The position numbers and the translations under genes are program-made. From Pseudodesulfovibrio profundus (lineage in GTDB: Bacteria > Desulfobacterota > Desulfovibrionia > Desulfovibrionales > Desulfovibrionaceae): a DNA stretch of 64,000 nt. The stretch is taken from positions 1,345,501 through 1,409,500 of the forward strand of contig NZ_LT907975.1 in NCBI RefSeq assembly GCF_900217235.1, given 5' to 3'. This document shows, piece after piece, positions 1 through 9,085 of the stretch. Under the pieces are notes generated by a model that was not told the DNA's origin, made no database searches, and saw only the letters and a program-made list of their open reading frames with translations. The first letter of the stretch is position 1; the number at the start of each line of letters is the position of its first letter.

Positions 1-92
1 GGCATCTCAAATCGCGTCAAGCTACGGTAGACTGCGTAGGCAAAACGAGCCAGCGGCGTTTCCCTATTTTTAACGTATTGGCGAAAGTTCAT
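1..92 (-). CDS. N-terminal fragment of a gene cut by the window edge, unknown product
   Basis: An open frame on the minus strand begins with ATG at 92-90 and runs off the left edge, giving about 30 residues that start MNFRQYVKNRETPLARF. AGAGAG stands 9-14 bases upstream and may act as a weak ribosome binding site. The basic, aromatic N-terminus is of a kind seen before acyltransferases in polysaccharide clusters, and that context fits, but too little is present to assign a function. The 290 bases to the next gene show no gene or terminator that I can support. Confidence 0.4.
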   Translation of the reverse strand, partial: MNFRQYVKNRETPLARFAYAVYRSLTRFEM

Positions 93-382
93 ACATTCAA
101 CTCTCTGAAAAAAATAACTTTTATCATTAAAAACACCCATCGACCCTTGAGGGTGATTGTTCCAGTTCAATACTATTAAGACACTTCCGCTCCAACAGCC
201 GCCACTACTGAAACTTCATTTCTGTCTGCCACTCCCCCACGCCGTTTAAACCAATAGAGCGTATTATCCCGGCAGTATCCGTGGTTCATTAGCACGCATC
301 CGGCGCATATGCCAGACTGCTTTGCATGAAACCCACAGGTTTTTCCCATCCTTAACCGTGTCAGCGCCTTTGCTCACGACCA

Positions 383-1411
383 TCAGGCACGGACAGAGCG
401 GGGAATACCGAAGAGCATACCACCGTAGGGAACCCGGGTCACAAGCAGTGAAAGAGCAAGACTGACCACCATCACCCCAAGCACAGTGACAAGAAAAGCT
501 GCCATCGGTTCCGCAATGACCAAAGCGACAACCATGGAAATAAATCGAAGGACGATAGGGGTGTGAAGCAGATATATGCCCATGGTGTTTTGTCCGACAA
601 TGCGCAGCAACCTGGATTCACGACTGAATTCAGAAAAGAGCACAAAGAACAGGATGAGGTAGAAAAAGGCCGTCCACCAATGGTTCCCCGGTAATGTCAC
701 CTTCATGACTGAACTGGCGACAAACAGTATGGCAACCGGCAGAACCCACCGACGAAAATCGGTCTGTGTCCGAAGTCTGGACATGACCATACCAAGGGCA
801 AAGAATTGCAGTCCGAAAATGGCATGCAGTACCGGCTCCTGTCCCTCCATTGCCAGCAGGCTGTGAAATGGCAACAGCGCTTCCACATTCACCGTGTTAT
901 AAAACACAATGAGCGCAATCGTCGCGGCGATGGAAAGAAGAAGCGAAGCGTCATGAAAGAGGAGCCTGACAAGCGGCAATGCTGCCCTGATCAAAAATAG
1001 CGACAGGAGAAAATACATCTGCGGCGCATACACGGACATGTACACACGGGCCGCGACCTGTTGCGGCTCCTGCCCAAGGACGAGATGAGCCGACAGAAAC
1101 CCGGCCACCTCCAGTACATAACGCGCCACCGTATAGAAAATCGAAAAGAGCACCCACGGAATCAGGAGACGCACCGCACTCTTGCGAATGTACGGGCCAT
1201 ACGCCACCGGCTTAACATCAAGTTGCATGGACAGCAGAAACCCATCCACGAAAAAGAAGACAGGCACCGCAATAGGCAGCACCCAGAACAACACCCAGTC
1301 CAGTTGCAGGGGGGACATGGCAGGGACATACCCCACGGCATGAATGCAGACGACCATGACAATAGCCACGGCCCGCATCTGATCAAGATATTCTATTCGT
1401 TCTCCTGCCAT
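383..1411 (-). CDS. Membrane acyltransferase, acyltransferase-3 (OafA-like) family
   Basis: The 342-residue protein is almost entirely hydrophobic, with about ten predicted membrane segments. It opens with the family signature around residues 5-25 (RIEYLDQMRAVAIVMVVCIH), including the Arg and His used by acyltransferase-3 proteins. A second characteristic stretch, GIYLLHTPIVL, lies near residue 280. Such enzymes transfer acetyl or other acyl groups from acyl-CoA to sugars of O-antigen or exopolysaccharide at the inner membrane. It is divergent from the glycosyltransferase at 1637, with about 225 bp of shared upstream DNA between them. Its place at the edge of an exopolysaccharide locus suggests it decorates that polymer; the acceptor sugar cannot be read from the sequence. 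Confidence 0.85.
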   Translation of the reverse strand: MAGERIEYLDQMRAVAIVMVVCIHAVGYVPAMSPLQLDWVLFWVLPIAVPVFFFVDGFLLSMQLDVKPVAYGPYIRKSAVRLLIPWVLFSIFYTVARYVLEVAGFLSAHLVLGQEPQQVAARVYMSVYAPQMYFLLSLFLIRAALPLVRLLFHDASLLLSIAATIALIVFYNTVNVEALLPFHSLLAMEGQEPVLHAIFGLQFFALGMVMSRLRTQTDFRRWVLPVAILFVASSVMKVTLPGNHWWTAFFYLILFFVLFSEFSRESRLLRIVGQNTMGIYLLHTPIVLRFISMVVALVIAEPMAAFLVTVLGVMVVSLALSLLVTRVPYGGMLFGIPRSVRA

Positions 1412-1636
1412 TTCGTTTCACCTTGTACAACGTATTCAATTACATATACAATACCTTTGATTGATTTGAAACAGAAACCGACAGAAGGTGAACGCGTGGA
1501 AGAGAAAGGTGCTTTCCCCTTTGGACATCACGGTGAAAATGTGTTCTAAGTCCATAATTATCATTTTTAGTGTTAATAAATCGTATTCAATGGATAAAAC
1601 CAGTTGAGTGCCGACCTATCCCTAGCAGAGACCGCC

Positions 1637-2833
1637 GTGAACAAACGTATTCTTTTTTATACCCCTATATTTCCCCCTGAATACAGCGGCGCAACGTTTC
1701 AGGCCATTGCACTAGCAAAGCAACTGCAAAGGAACGGGCACGACATCACCTTCCTGTGTCTTCGTGAAAGTGAGACACACCGGCCCCCTGGTGCCTTTGA
1801 CACGCTGGGCCACGAGGGACTCAAGGTCATCGAGGTCCCCATTCAGAACTACCGGGAACCGTATACACTCAAAAAACATGGGGAACTGGTCCTTCGCCTC
1901 TTTCACATCCTATTTTCGCAGCGCAAGACATTCGACATCATCCACAGCCACAATTTCCAGTTTCCCTATGCGGCCCTCGGCGTGGCCGGACGACTCCTGC
2001 GCAAACCATCCTGCTGCAAGGTGACCATGTCCGCGGACCTCGACTACGAGAAGATCGGACGGGCCACCGGCTCCCTCTACAGCGTCATGACCCGCTCGTT
2101 CGACAGGGTGATCGGGATCAGCAGCGAGATAACCAGCACGCTCCGTCAGAAAGGGTTTGCGGACAGCACGATCGAATCCATACCCAATGGCGTGGACACT
2201 GATCGATTTCATCCCGTTGATCGCGACACAAAGCGTGAGATCAAACACTCCCTCGGACAGGACGACCGGCCTGTGGTTCTTTTCCTGGGCGGTATCACCT
2301 ACCGCAAAGGCGTGGACGATCTGATGACCGTCTGGAAAACGGTTGCCGACCACAACCCCGAGGCCACGCTCCTCCTGCTCGGCCCCCGCTCTCTGGATGA
2401 AGGGGCCAGCGGCGATGCGTATTGCTATGATGAGGCGATGGATTTCATACGGGAGAATGATCTGGAAGAGCGCGTCCAGTTTCTTGGGCGCATCAACGAC
2501 GTTCGTCCCTACCTCCAAAGCGCCGACCTACTGGTGTTGCCTTCCAAACTGGAAGGAATGCCCAATGTGGTGTTGGAGGCCATGGCCTGCGGCACTCCGT
2601 GCGTGGCCAACCGGGTCAGCGGCATAAATGACATCATCACCCCCGGCGAAAACGGGGAGATCATCGATTTCGATACCGACCATTTTTCCCGGGCCATCAT
2701 CGATTTGCTCGACTCGTCCGACAAGCGCGACAAGTACGGGGCACATGCAGCGTCCACCATCAAGACACATTTCAGCCTGCGGGCCGTAGCCGAACAATAC
2801 GCTCGACTCTACGACGCCATGCAGCAGCGATAA
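1637..2833 (+). CDS. GT4-family glycosyltransferase
   Basis: This is a GT-B fold enzyme that would add a sugar from a nucleotide-sugar donor to the lipid-linked repeat unit on the cytoplasmic face. The N-terminus reads NKRILFYTPIFPPEYSGA, typical of GT4 enzymes. A central VVLFLGGITYRKGVDDL strand-turn opens the donor-binding domain, and the family signature EGMPNVVLEAMACGTPCVA lies at about residues 310-330. I chose the GTG at 1637 because it gives a normal GT4 N-terminus. The frame is open from a TTG at 1604, which would add 11 residues; neither start has a strong ribosome binding site. It is followed after 19 bp by the flippase and probably forms an operon with the next two genes. Confidence 0.85.
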   Translation: MNKRILFYTPIFPPEYSGATFQAIALAKQLQRNGHDITFLCLRESETHRPPGAFDTLGHEGLKVIEVPIQNYREPYTLKKHGELVLRLFHILFSQRKTFDIIHSHNFQFPYAALGVAGRLLRKPSCCKVTMSADLDYEKIGRATGSLYSVMTRSFDRVIGISSEITSTLRQKGFADSTIESIPNGVDTDRFHPVDRDTKREIKHSLGQDDRPVVLFLGGITYRKGVDDLMTVWKTVADHNPEATLLLLGPRSLDEGASGDAYCYDEAMDFIRENDLEERVQFLGRINDVRPYLQSADLLVLPSKLEGMPNVVLEAMACGTPCVANRVSGINDIITPGENGEIIDFDTDHFSRAIIDLLDSSDKRDKYGAHAASTIKTHFSLRAVAEQYARLYDAMQQR

Positions 2834-2852
2834 CCCTCAGAGCAGAAAGACC

Positions 2853-4328
2853 ATGGCTCAAAGCGGCAGCACCATAAAAAACGCAGGCATCTACGCCCTC
2901 GGACTCGTTCTCAGCAAACTGGTCGGGCTGGTGATGCTGCCCATTTACACACGGTACCTTTCGCCAGCCGATTACGCCCGCATCGAGTTGCTGCTCCTGA
3001 CCACCGAACTGACAGCCCTGGTCATCGGCTTCGGCATCCGCCAATCCATCACCCGCTTCTATTATCGCTATACCGAAACAGACGACAGGCGCACTTTCCT
3101 GAGTACGGCCATCATCCTTTCCATCGGGCTGTACACCACGGCGAGCATTGTCGGCTTCTTCAATGCCGAGCGGTTGTCCGTCCTCATCTTTGAAGGGCTG
3201 CCCAAGGAAACCTACTCATTCAAACTGGTATTCCTGCTATTCTTTCTGGAGCCACTGAAGATCATCCCGCTGGTGCTGATTCGAGCACAGCAGCGGGCCA
3301 AATTGTTCGTCATGGTCAGTCTGGCAGAGCTCCTGCTACAAGTCGGTCTGAACGTCTATTTCATCATTTTCGCCGGGCAGGGATATGTCGGTATCCTCTA
3401 CAGCAGCATCATCAGCATTTCCCTGATTTCGCTCTATCTGACCATCTACTATTTCCGCTTTTCCCGTTTCCGCTTTTCCTCAAGCATGGCAAGGGAAGTG
3501 CTCAAGTACGGCGCGCCCATCGTGCTGCTCAACCTCGGCAACTTCGTGCTGACCTTTTCCGATCGCTATTTCCTGAAAGCCTATGCAGGGCTGACCGAGG
3601 TGGGCATTTATTCACTGGGGTACAAACTGGCCTTCATCTACAGCACCCTCTCCTACCTGCCCCTCTTTTCGTCCTGGAATCCGAAACGATATGAACTGGC
3701 AGAAGACCCGACATTTCCGGAAACCAACAAAACGGTATTTACCAACGCCTCTCTGCTGTTCATCTTTTTTGCGCTGGGGATATCCGTGTTTTCCCGCGAT
3801 TTCTTCCGCATCATCGCAGCACCGGAGTTCCATCCGGCGTACAAGGTCGTGCCAATCATCTTGCTGGCCTACGTCATTCAGGGATGGACCAGCCTCACGG
3901 ATTTCGGCATCCACTATACCGGTAAAACCAAATGCCTCGCGCTGGTGGGTGTGGTCAGCTCCGCCGCCATTGTCGCGCTGAGTTTCGGCCTGATCCCGAC
4001 CCTGCTGGGATACGGCGCAGCGCTGGCCACCGTGGCCGCCTTCCTGGTTCGCTTTTTCATGACCTACCACTACGCACAAAAATATTTACATCTTCCCTAT
4101 GAATGGGGAAAAGTCATGACCATGCTCGGTCTTGCCGTCGTGGTCTACGGGCTCTCGTGGTTGGTCACTCTGGATAACGTCATCCTCTCGGCTGGATACA
4201 ACAGCCTGCTGTGTACCGCCTATCTCGGATTGATCTGGTATTCTCCCATTTACGGCAATGAGGAAAAGTCAGCCCTGATCAGAACCGTTCGGCAGCAAAT
4301 GCAGCGCTTTCGCCGACAAAAAGCCTAA
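2853..4328 (+). CDS. Wzx-type oligosaccharide flippase (MOP superfamily)
   Basis: The 491-residue protein has about twelve to fourteen hydrophobic segments and starts SGSTIKNAGIYALGLVLSKLVGLVMLPIYTRYLSPADYARIELL. This N-terminus, with the Y-T-R-Y-L-x-P-x-D-Y element, is diagnostic of polysaccharide-biosynthesis flippases. It would move undecaprenyl-linked repeat units across the inner membrane before polymerisation. It sits between a glycosyltransferase and an ATP-grasp protein on the same strand, with short gaps (19 and 41 bp), so co-transcription is likely. No Wzy-type polymerase is evident in the window. The basic C-terminus (QQMQRFRRQKA) is cytoplasmic. Confidence 0.9.
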   Translation: MAQSGSTIKNAGIYALGLVLSKLVGLVMLPIYTRYLSPADYARIELLLLTTELTALVIGFGIRQSITRFYYRYTETDDRRTFLSTAIILSIGLYTTASIVGFFNAERLSVLIFEGLPKETYSFKLVFLLFFLEPLKIIPLVLIRAQQRAKLFVMVSLAELLLQVGLNVYFIIFAGQGYVGILYSSIISISLISLYLTIYYFRFSRFRFSSSMAREVLKYGAPIVLLNLGNFVLTFSDRYFLKAYAGLTEVGIYSLGYKLAFIYSTLSYLPLFSSWNPKRYELAEDPTFPETNKTVFTNASLLFIFFALGISVFSRDFFRIIAAPEFHPAYKVVPIILLAYVIQGWTSLTDFGIHYTGKTKCLALVGVVSSAAIVALSFGLIPTLLGYGAALATVAAFLVRFFMTYHYAQKYLHLPYEWGKVMTMLGLAVVVYGLSWLVTLDNVILSAGYNSLLCTAYLGLIWYSPIYGNEEKSALIRTVRQQMQRFRRQKA

Positions 4329-4369
4329 GCCGACTGACCTTCGAGACTTGAAACAATAAAGGAACACCA

Positions 4370-5272
4370 ATGCGCATTCTCAAGGAAAGCAGAATCCCGA
4401 ACATCGTTTTCGTCATAGCGTTCAAGGTGCTGTTCATTCTCGGGAAGTACAACACCAAGCTTCGCGGCATCGCTTTTTTCCTGTTAGCCAATAAGCGCTT
4501 TCCGTCCCAGCGATTCAAGACTTTCAATGATGTGATCTACCGGCGCAAAATCGACCTGTGGGATATGGATTTGTCGCTCTATGCCGACAAGTTGCGTGTG
4601 CGTGATTTCGTGGCCGAGACCGTTGGGGAGGAATATATCGTTCCCATTCAAGGTGTGTATGATCACTGGACCGAGATTGACCCGGAGACTCTCACCTACC
4701 CGTGCGTGCTCAAAAGCAATCACGCCCAGGGGCAGGTCATTTTCCTCGACAGCCGTGATGACTTTACAAAGGACAAGCTCACAGCATCTGAGGAGTGGTT
4801 TGAACGCGATTATTTTCGATTCGGAGGCGAGCCGACCTATCGCGGCATCACGCCCAAACTGTACATCGAAGACAGAATCAACACGCCCGATGTGGATCTC
4901 AAAGACTACAAATTCCAATGTTTCGGTGGTGTCATCAAATCAGTCACCGTGGACATGGAGCGATTCTCCGGCCACAAGCGGTGCCACTATTCCCGTGAAT
5001 GGGAGAAGCAGGACTATACCCTCGGGCTGGAGTTCTACCCCGGTGAAATCGAGCGTCCGGCAAACTATGAAACCATGGTCGAGATCGCCGAAAAGCTGGC
5101 GGCTCCGTTCAAGTACATCCGTATCGACCTCTACAATTTCGACGGGCGCATCTACTTCGGGGAAATGACCTTCTTTCACGGCAATGCCTGCTCGCAAAAC
5201 AGCTCGGAATACTGGGATAAATGGCTGACGGACAACTATCTGGCCGTGGCTGACAACAAGGACCTCATCTAG
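4370..5272 (+). CDS. TupA-like ATP-grasp protein of polysaccharide biosynthesis
   Basis: The 300-residue protein matches the TupA-like ATP-grasp family by its sequence pattern: TFNDVIYRRKIDLWDMDLSLYADKLRVRDFV near residue 45, then a VLKSNHAQGQVIFL strand carrying a probable nucleotide-contacting Lys, and GEMTFFHGNACSQNSSEYWDKWL near the C-terminus. Members lie in teichuronic acid, capsule and exopolysaccharide clusters and are thought to join an amino acid or similar group to a sugar carboxylate using ATP; the substrate is seldom known. A basic hydrophobic stretch at the N-terminus suggests membrane contact. It is the third gene of the 1637-5272 operon. The family call is strong, the precise reaction open. 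Confidence 0.75.
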   Translation: MRILKESRIPNIVFVIAFKVLFILGKYNTKLRGIAFFLLANKRFPSQRFKTFNDVIYRRKIDLWDMDLSLYADKLRVRDFVAETVGEEYIVPIQGVYDHWTEIDPETLTYPCVLKSNHAQGQVIFLDSRDDFTKDKLTASEEWFERDYFRFGGEPTYRGITPKLYIEDRINTPDVDLKDYKFQCFGGVIKSVTVDMERFSGHKRCHYSREWEKQDYTLGLEFYPGEIERPANYETMVEIAEKLAAPFKYIRIDLYNFDGRIYFGEMTFFHGNACSQNSSEYWDKWLTDNYLAVADNKDLI

Positions 5273-5285
5273 ACGCAGAGAGTCG

Positions 5286-5429
5286 TTACGGCACAGAGCC
5301 CGCAGCATGGCCTTTGCTGATGTCCTTTTCATTCACCAAGCGCTTGAGTTTCACTGACAAACTACAGTTCAGCTTAATCATCAAGCGATACTGTTCCACC
5401 TCGATTGCCAGTTCCTGAGCGGGAATCAC
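5286..5429 (-). CDS. Possible 47-residue ORF or gene remnant
   Basis: The 342 bp between the ATP-grasp gene and the desaturase contain one minus-strand frame that looks coding: GTG at 5429-5427 to TAA at 5288-5286, encoding a charged helical peptide (AIEVEQYRLMIKLNCSLSV in its middle). There is no convincing ribosome binding site, so it may be the C-terminal remnant of a lost gene and not a working one. I do not recognise a family. The rest of the interval (5430-5614) holds only the upstream region of the desaturase, including a GAGGAGGAAGAG ribosome binding site next to its GTG start. Confidence 0.25.
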   Translation of the reverse strand: MIPAQELAIEVEQYRLMIKLNCSLSVKLKRLVNEKDISKGHAAGSVP

Positions 5430-5614
5430 CGGGCAAGGGCATCGTTATCCATGTATTGTCTTCCGAAGCATTGGAATACTGAAAGATACATCCTGCCGGG
5501 CCAAACGCTCTGTCCATATTTCCTCCACCCTCTTGATACAGGGGCTCAAATTCTCTATAATTCGACTAGTGTCAGATTTGCGCCCTTGTTTTCAGGAGCG
5601 GCGAGGAGGAAGAG

Positions 5615-6586
5615 GTGAGTCATTCAACCAATATTTCCATTGAGGCCTTACGGACCCCATTAAAACCTTACGCCACACCGGATCGTAATCGTGCTCTCTG
5701 GCAGATCGGGAACACATTTCTCCCCTATCTGGCTCTGTGGGGACTACTCATCTATCTGTTGAAGAACGAAGTCTCTTTTTTCGCAGTTATCCCGATTCTC
5801 ATTTTGGCAGCTCTTTTTCTGGTTCGAATATTCATCATATTCCATGACTGCACGCATGGTTCGTTCTTCGCGTCACGCAGGGCCAATACCATACTGGGCT
5901 ACATCTCGGGGTTTCTGACCTTCACACCATTCAGCTACTGGCAACGCAACCACCTAGTCCATCATGGCACCTATGCGAATCTGGATAAACGGGGAGTAGG
6001 CGACATGTGGACGCTGACCGTCAACGAGTACCGTGCACTCTCTCCAGCCAAACAACTGGCCTATCGCCTTTACCGTAATCCCCTTGTCTTCTTGGGAATT
6101 GGTCCGGGATATTCTTTTTTGATCACACAGCGGTTCCTGTATAGCTGGGAAGGGAAAAACGAGCGGTTCAGCGCCATGGTCACCAATGTGGTCATCGTGC
6201 TGATTGCTGTTCTGGCCACTCTGACAATCGGATTGAAGACATACCTGATGATTCAGGTCCCGATAATGTTAATCGCCGGGGCGTTCGGCGTATGGTTATT
6301 CTATGTGCAGCATCAGTTTGACGGCGTGTACTGGGCACACAAGGAGGAATGGGACCCTGCAAGAGCGGCCATGGACGGCAGTTCCTATTACCAACTCCCC
6401 AAGGTGCTCCAATGGTTCACCGGAAATATCGGCTATCATCACATCCACCACGTCTTGCCGAGAATCCCCAACTACAAACTGCAAACATGCTATGACACGA
6501 TCCCCCAGATGCACAAAGACAACCCTTTAACATTGAAAAAAAGGTTCATCCGGCTAAAGCGTACTTCGCTTCGTGAATTCCCATGA
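5615..6586 (+). pseudogene. Membrane fatty-acid desaturase, 3' end displaced by an ISL3 element
   Basis: The protein has the three histidine boxes of acyl-lipid desaturases: HDCTH near residue 88, HLVHH near 113 and HHIHH near 275, with hydrophobic segments between them. Such di-iron enzymes introduce double bonds into membrane fatty acids using oxygen. The start is GTG at 5615 after a strong GAGGAGG site. Native codons end at 6542 (309 residues). The frame then runs 14 codons into the insertion sequence and stops at 6586. Joining 6542 to 7862 gives a 334-residue protein whose tail reads SLRSMKLKLWDEDQLKLVGF, a C-terminus usual for this family. All histidine boxes remain, so the truncated product might still fold, but loss of the conserved tail makes inactivation likely. 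Confidence 0.85.
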
Positions 6587-7853
6587 TCCTGAGCTTGAAG
6601 AACTCGGTATCCCGATATCCGTAGGCTTGTCGTTTCAGCGTCTTGATCTTGTTGTTGGTTCCCTCGATTGGGCCTGATGAGATGGGATGGTCGTAATAGG
6701 CAAGAATGCCGAAACGATACGAGGCAAGCGTCCTCGCCATGATCTGCAAAGGGCGTATCTCCGAGGCTTCGGCTCTGGCGATCCAGTCGTTGATGACTTT
6801 CTCTGCCGTCGCCTTGTTCGGCTGGGACCAGAGTTGCCGCAAATCCTCTTTCAGATAGTAGGCTGTCGCCAGAGGTTTGTTCAGCCGCAACGCTTCATCC
6901 AAGCGCTCCTTTTCATCACGGCTTTCATCCAGATTTTCGGGGTTTTTCAGAAGAATCCATCGAGTTCCTTTGACCGCTTTCCTTTCAAGTGGCGAGGTGA
7001 GTTCCCGAAAGAGCTGGCGGCGGATCTGCGTGATTTTCTCGTTCATCAGCTTGACCACATGAAACCGGTCAAACACGATAGCCGCATTCGGCAAGTTCTC
7101 CATGACAGCGCTGATGTAGCCTGCGTTCATGTCCGTCGCCACAGCCGCAATCTTGGCTTTTGTCTTCTTGAGACGTTCCCAAAACGGGGTAAGCGTTTCT
7201 CGACTTCGTCCTTCACCAACAAAGACGACTGCGCCACTTTCGAGGTCCATGACCAGCGTGAGGTACTTTTGCCCTTTACGGACGCTGATTTCGTCGATGG
7301 CGATATACTTGATCTTTCCCAGGCTGGGACTTGAGAAACGGCGAAACAGATAGCGCTTGAAGATTGATTTGATGGTGTCCCAACCGACGCCCAGCAGATC
7401 GGCAACATCCTGAATCGTCATCTTTTTTGCCAAGGCGAGAGCATATCGCTCAAAGGCTTTCGTATACCAGCGCCTGGACTCGGCGATCTGAATGTCGATC
7501 AAACGAATGACGCCGCAATTGCGACATCCTACCCGTTGGACGGGAATGACCAGCCAGACGGGCTTGAAACCGATGGGCACAGTCTGAACCCATCTTTCGG
7601 CAAAGCCGTGGCGAATGATGTTTCTGGAATGGCAGCAAGGACAACGAATCAAGTCATCCTTGGGCTGCACTTTCAGGATGATGTTGCCTGCGATGAAATC
7701 CTGCCGAACGTAGTCGTAGCCTCGCAGGCCGAACGCGTGGTAGATGAAACTCGTGGACATGGTGATTACTCCTCCCGCTGGTTGGTGATGCTTCCAACGG
7801 TTGGACGCCATGTCCTTTCATTTTGTCAAAAGTACGCTTTAGCCGGATGAACC
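6543..7853 (-). mobile_element. ISL3-family insertion sequence, 1311 bp, complete
   Basis: The element is bounded by inverted repeats beginning GGTTCATCCGGCTAAAGCGT at both ends. It is flanked by a perfect 8-bp target duplication, GAAAAAAA, at 6535-6542 and 7854-7861; 8 bp is the usual duplication for ISL3. It carries one transposase gene on the minus strand. It split the desaturase gene, and the perfect ends and duplication suggest a recent insertion. Confidence 0.95.
6546..7760 (-). CDS. ISL3-family transposase
   Basis: The 404-residue protein has an N-terminal zinc-ribbon (CPCCHSRN near residue 40, and CRNCG near residue 80), a helix-turn-helix region (MTIQDVADLLGVGWDTIKSI), and a DDE catalytic core with YIAIDEISVRKGQ, VATDMNAGY and a late SSGPIEGTNNKIKTLKRQAYGY motif. 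These define ISL3-family transposases, normally about 400 residues. I chose ATG at 7760 because GGGAGGAG stands 8 bases upstream; the frame is open 17 codons further. The stop lies 4 bp inside the left end of the element. All catalytic regions are intact, so it may be active. Confidence 0.95.
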   Translation of the reverse strand: MSTSFIYHAFGLRGYDYVRQDFIAGNIILKVQPKDDLIRCPCCHSRNIIRHGFAERWVQTVPIGFKPVWLVIPVQRVGCRNCGVIRLIDIQIAESRRWYTKAFERYALALAKKMTIQDVADLLGVGWDTIKSIFKRYLFRRFSSPSLGKIKYIAIDEISVRKGQKYLTLVMDLESGAVVFVGEGRSRETLTPFWERLKKTKAKIAAVATDMNAGYISAVMENLPNAAIVFDRFHVVKLMNEKITQIRRQLFRELTSPLERKAVKGTRWILLKNPENLDESRDEKERLDEALRLNKPLATAYYLKEDLRQLWSQPNKATAEKVINDWIARAEASEIRPLQIMARTLASYRFGILAYYDHPISSGPIEGTNNKIKTLKRQAYGYRDTEFFKLRIMGIHEAKYALAG

Positions 7854-7861
7854 GAAAAAAA

Positions 7862-7938
7862 GCCTTCGATCAATGAAACTGAAATTATGGGATGAGGACC
7901 AGTTGAAGCTTGTTGGTTTTACTTCCTTGCATGCTTGA
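7862..7938 (+). pseudogene. Orphan C-terminus of the interrupted desaturase
   Basis: Directly after the second copy of the 8-bp duplication, 25 codons plus a TGA stop continue the frame of the desaturase at 5615. They encode SLRSMKLKLWDEDQLKLVGF and five more residues. The in-frame join across the duplication shows that the gene was whole before the ISL3 insertion. This fragment has no start of its own. Confidence 0.85.
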
Positions 7939-7974
7939 TTTTCCGCTCCAACAAGTTGTTGTTGATCACAAGAC

Positions 7975-8012
7975 CTGAAAAAATGGCGCCCCCTCTACAG
8001 GGAGCGCCATTT
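7975..8012 (-). terminator. Rho-independent terminator of the xrt-epsI-galE operon
   Basis: On the minus strand, about 20 bases after the galE stop, AAATGGCGCTCCCT pairs with AGGGGGCGCCATTT around a short loop (7981-8012). A run of T residues follows (the A-run at 7978-7983 on the plus strand). This is a typical intrinsic terminator. Confidence 0.85.
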
Positions 8013-8032
8013 GGTTGTTTATGAAAAACCGA

Positions 8033-9052
8033 TTATTCGTACCCGTTAGGGTTCTTGGATTGCCAGTTCCAGGTATCGCGGACCATCTCTTCAAGGCCGA
8101 ACTGTGCCTTCCAGCCCAGTTCCTTTTCGGCCTTGTCAGTGGAGGCGTAGTTGGTGCCAACATCACCGGGACGGCGCGCCACGATTTCATACGGCACTGA
8201 AACGCCGTTGATCTCTTCAAACGCCTTGATCATCTCCAGCACGGAACACCCATTGCCTGTGCCGATATTGTGTACAATATAGCCCGGCTCCTCTTCCAGC
8301 TTTCTCAGCGCTGCGACATGCCCCTTGGCAAGATCCACCACATGAATGAAGTCGCGAACACCGGTTCCGTCCGGGGTATCGTAGTCATTGCCGAACACCC
8401 GGAGTTTTTCGAGCCGCCCAACAGCAACCTGTGCGATGTACGGCATGAGGTTGTTGGGTATCCCTGCCGGATTCTCACCAATCAGCCCGGATGGGTGTGC
8501 ACCGACCGGATTGAAGTACCGCAGGATGGAAACATTCCAGTCGTTTTCAGCATGGTGGAGGTCCTTGAGAATCTCCTCGATATATAACTTGGTACGCCCG
8601 TACGGATTATAGGCCGAGGTTGGGGTATCCTCATCTAGAGGCAGCTTGTCCGAGAAGCCATACACCGTGGCCGAAGAACTGAACACAACGTTCTTTCGAC
8701 CAGTCCGCCCCATCACTTTGCACAGGTTGATCATGCTCAGCAGGTTGTTTTCATAGTACATGAGCGGCATTTCAACGGATTCGCCCACTGCCTTGTGACC
8801 GGCGAAATGAATGGCCGCGTCGATCTCTTCCTTGGCAAACAGTTCTTCCACCTGAGTGAGATCGCAAAAATCGACTTCGTGCGTGGGTATTTTCACGCCG
8901 GTGATCTGCTCCACGCGATCCATGGCTGTTGGCGAACTGTTGTTGAAATTGTCCGCACAGACGACTTCAAAACCTTCGGCGAGCAACTCCACACAGGTGT
9001 GGGTACCTATATATCCGGCGCCACCGGCGACCAGCACTTTTCGTATTTTCAT
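8033..9052 (-). CDS. galE: UDP-glucose 4-epimerase
   Basis: This NAD-dependent enzyme of the extended short-chain dehydrogenase family interconverts UDP-glucose and UDP-galactose and so supplies galactose units for polysaccharide. The N-terminal dinucleotide-binding motif reads VLVAGGAGYIGTHT, and the SSSATVYG serine region and catalytic YxxxK (YNPYGRTK) follow near residue 150. The C-terminal part, RRPGDVGTNYASTDKAEKELGW, is typical of GalE. Length is 339 residues, normal for the family. I chose ATG at 9052, which has GGAGGATATAGCA directly upstream; an upstream in-frame ATG has no such site. It is the last gene of the minus-strand operon that begins with the exosortase. Confidence 0.95.
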   Translation of the reverse strand: MKIRKVLVAGGAGYIGTHTCVELLAEGFEVVCADNFNNSSPTAMDRVEQITGVKIPTHEVDFCDLTQVEELFAKEEIDAAIHFAGHKAVGESVEMPLMYYENNLLSMINLCKVMGRTGRKNVVFSSSATVYGFSDKLPLDEDTPTSAYNPYGRTKLYIEEILKDLHHAENDWNVSILRYFNPVGAHPSGLIGENPAGIPNNLMPYIAQVAVGRLEKLRVFGNDYDTPDGTGVRDFIHVVDLAKGHVAALRKLEEEPGYIVHNIGTGNGCSVLEMIKAFEEINGVSVPYEIVARRPGDVGTNYASTDKAEKELGWKAQFGLEEMVRDTWNWQSKNPNGYE

Positions 9053-9085
9053 TGCTATATCCTCCGTATAATCAGGCACTCGACC

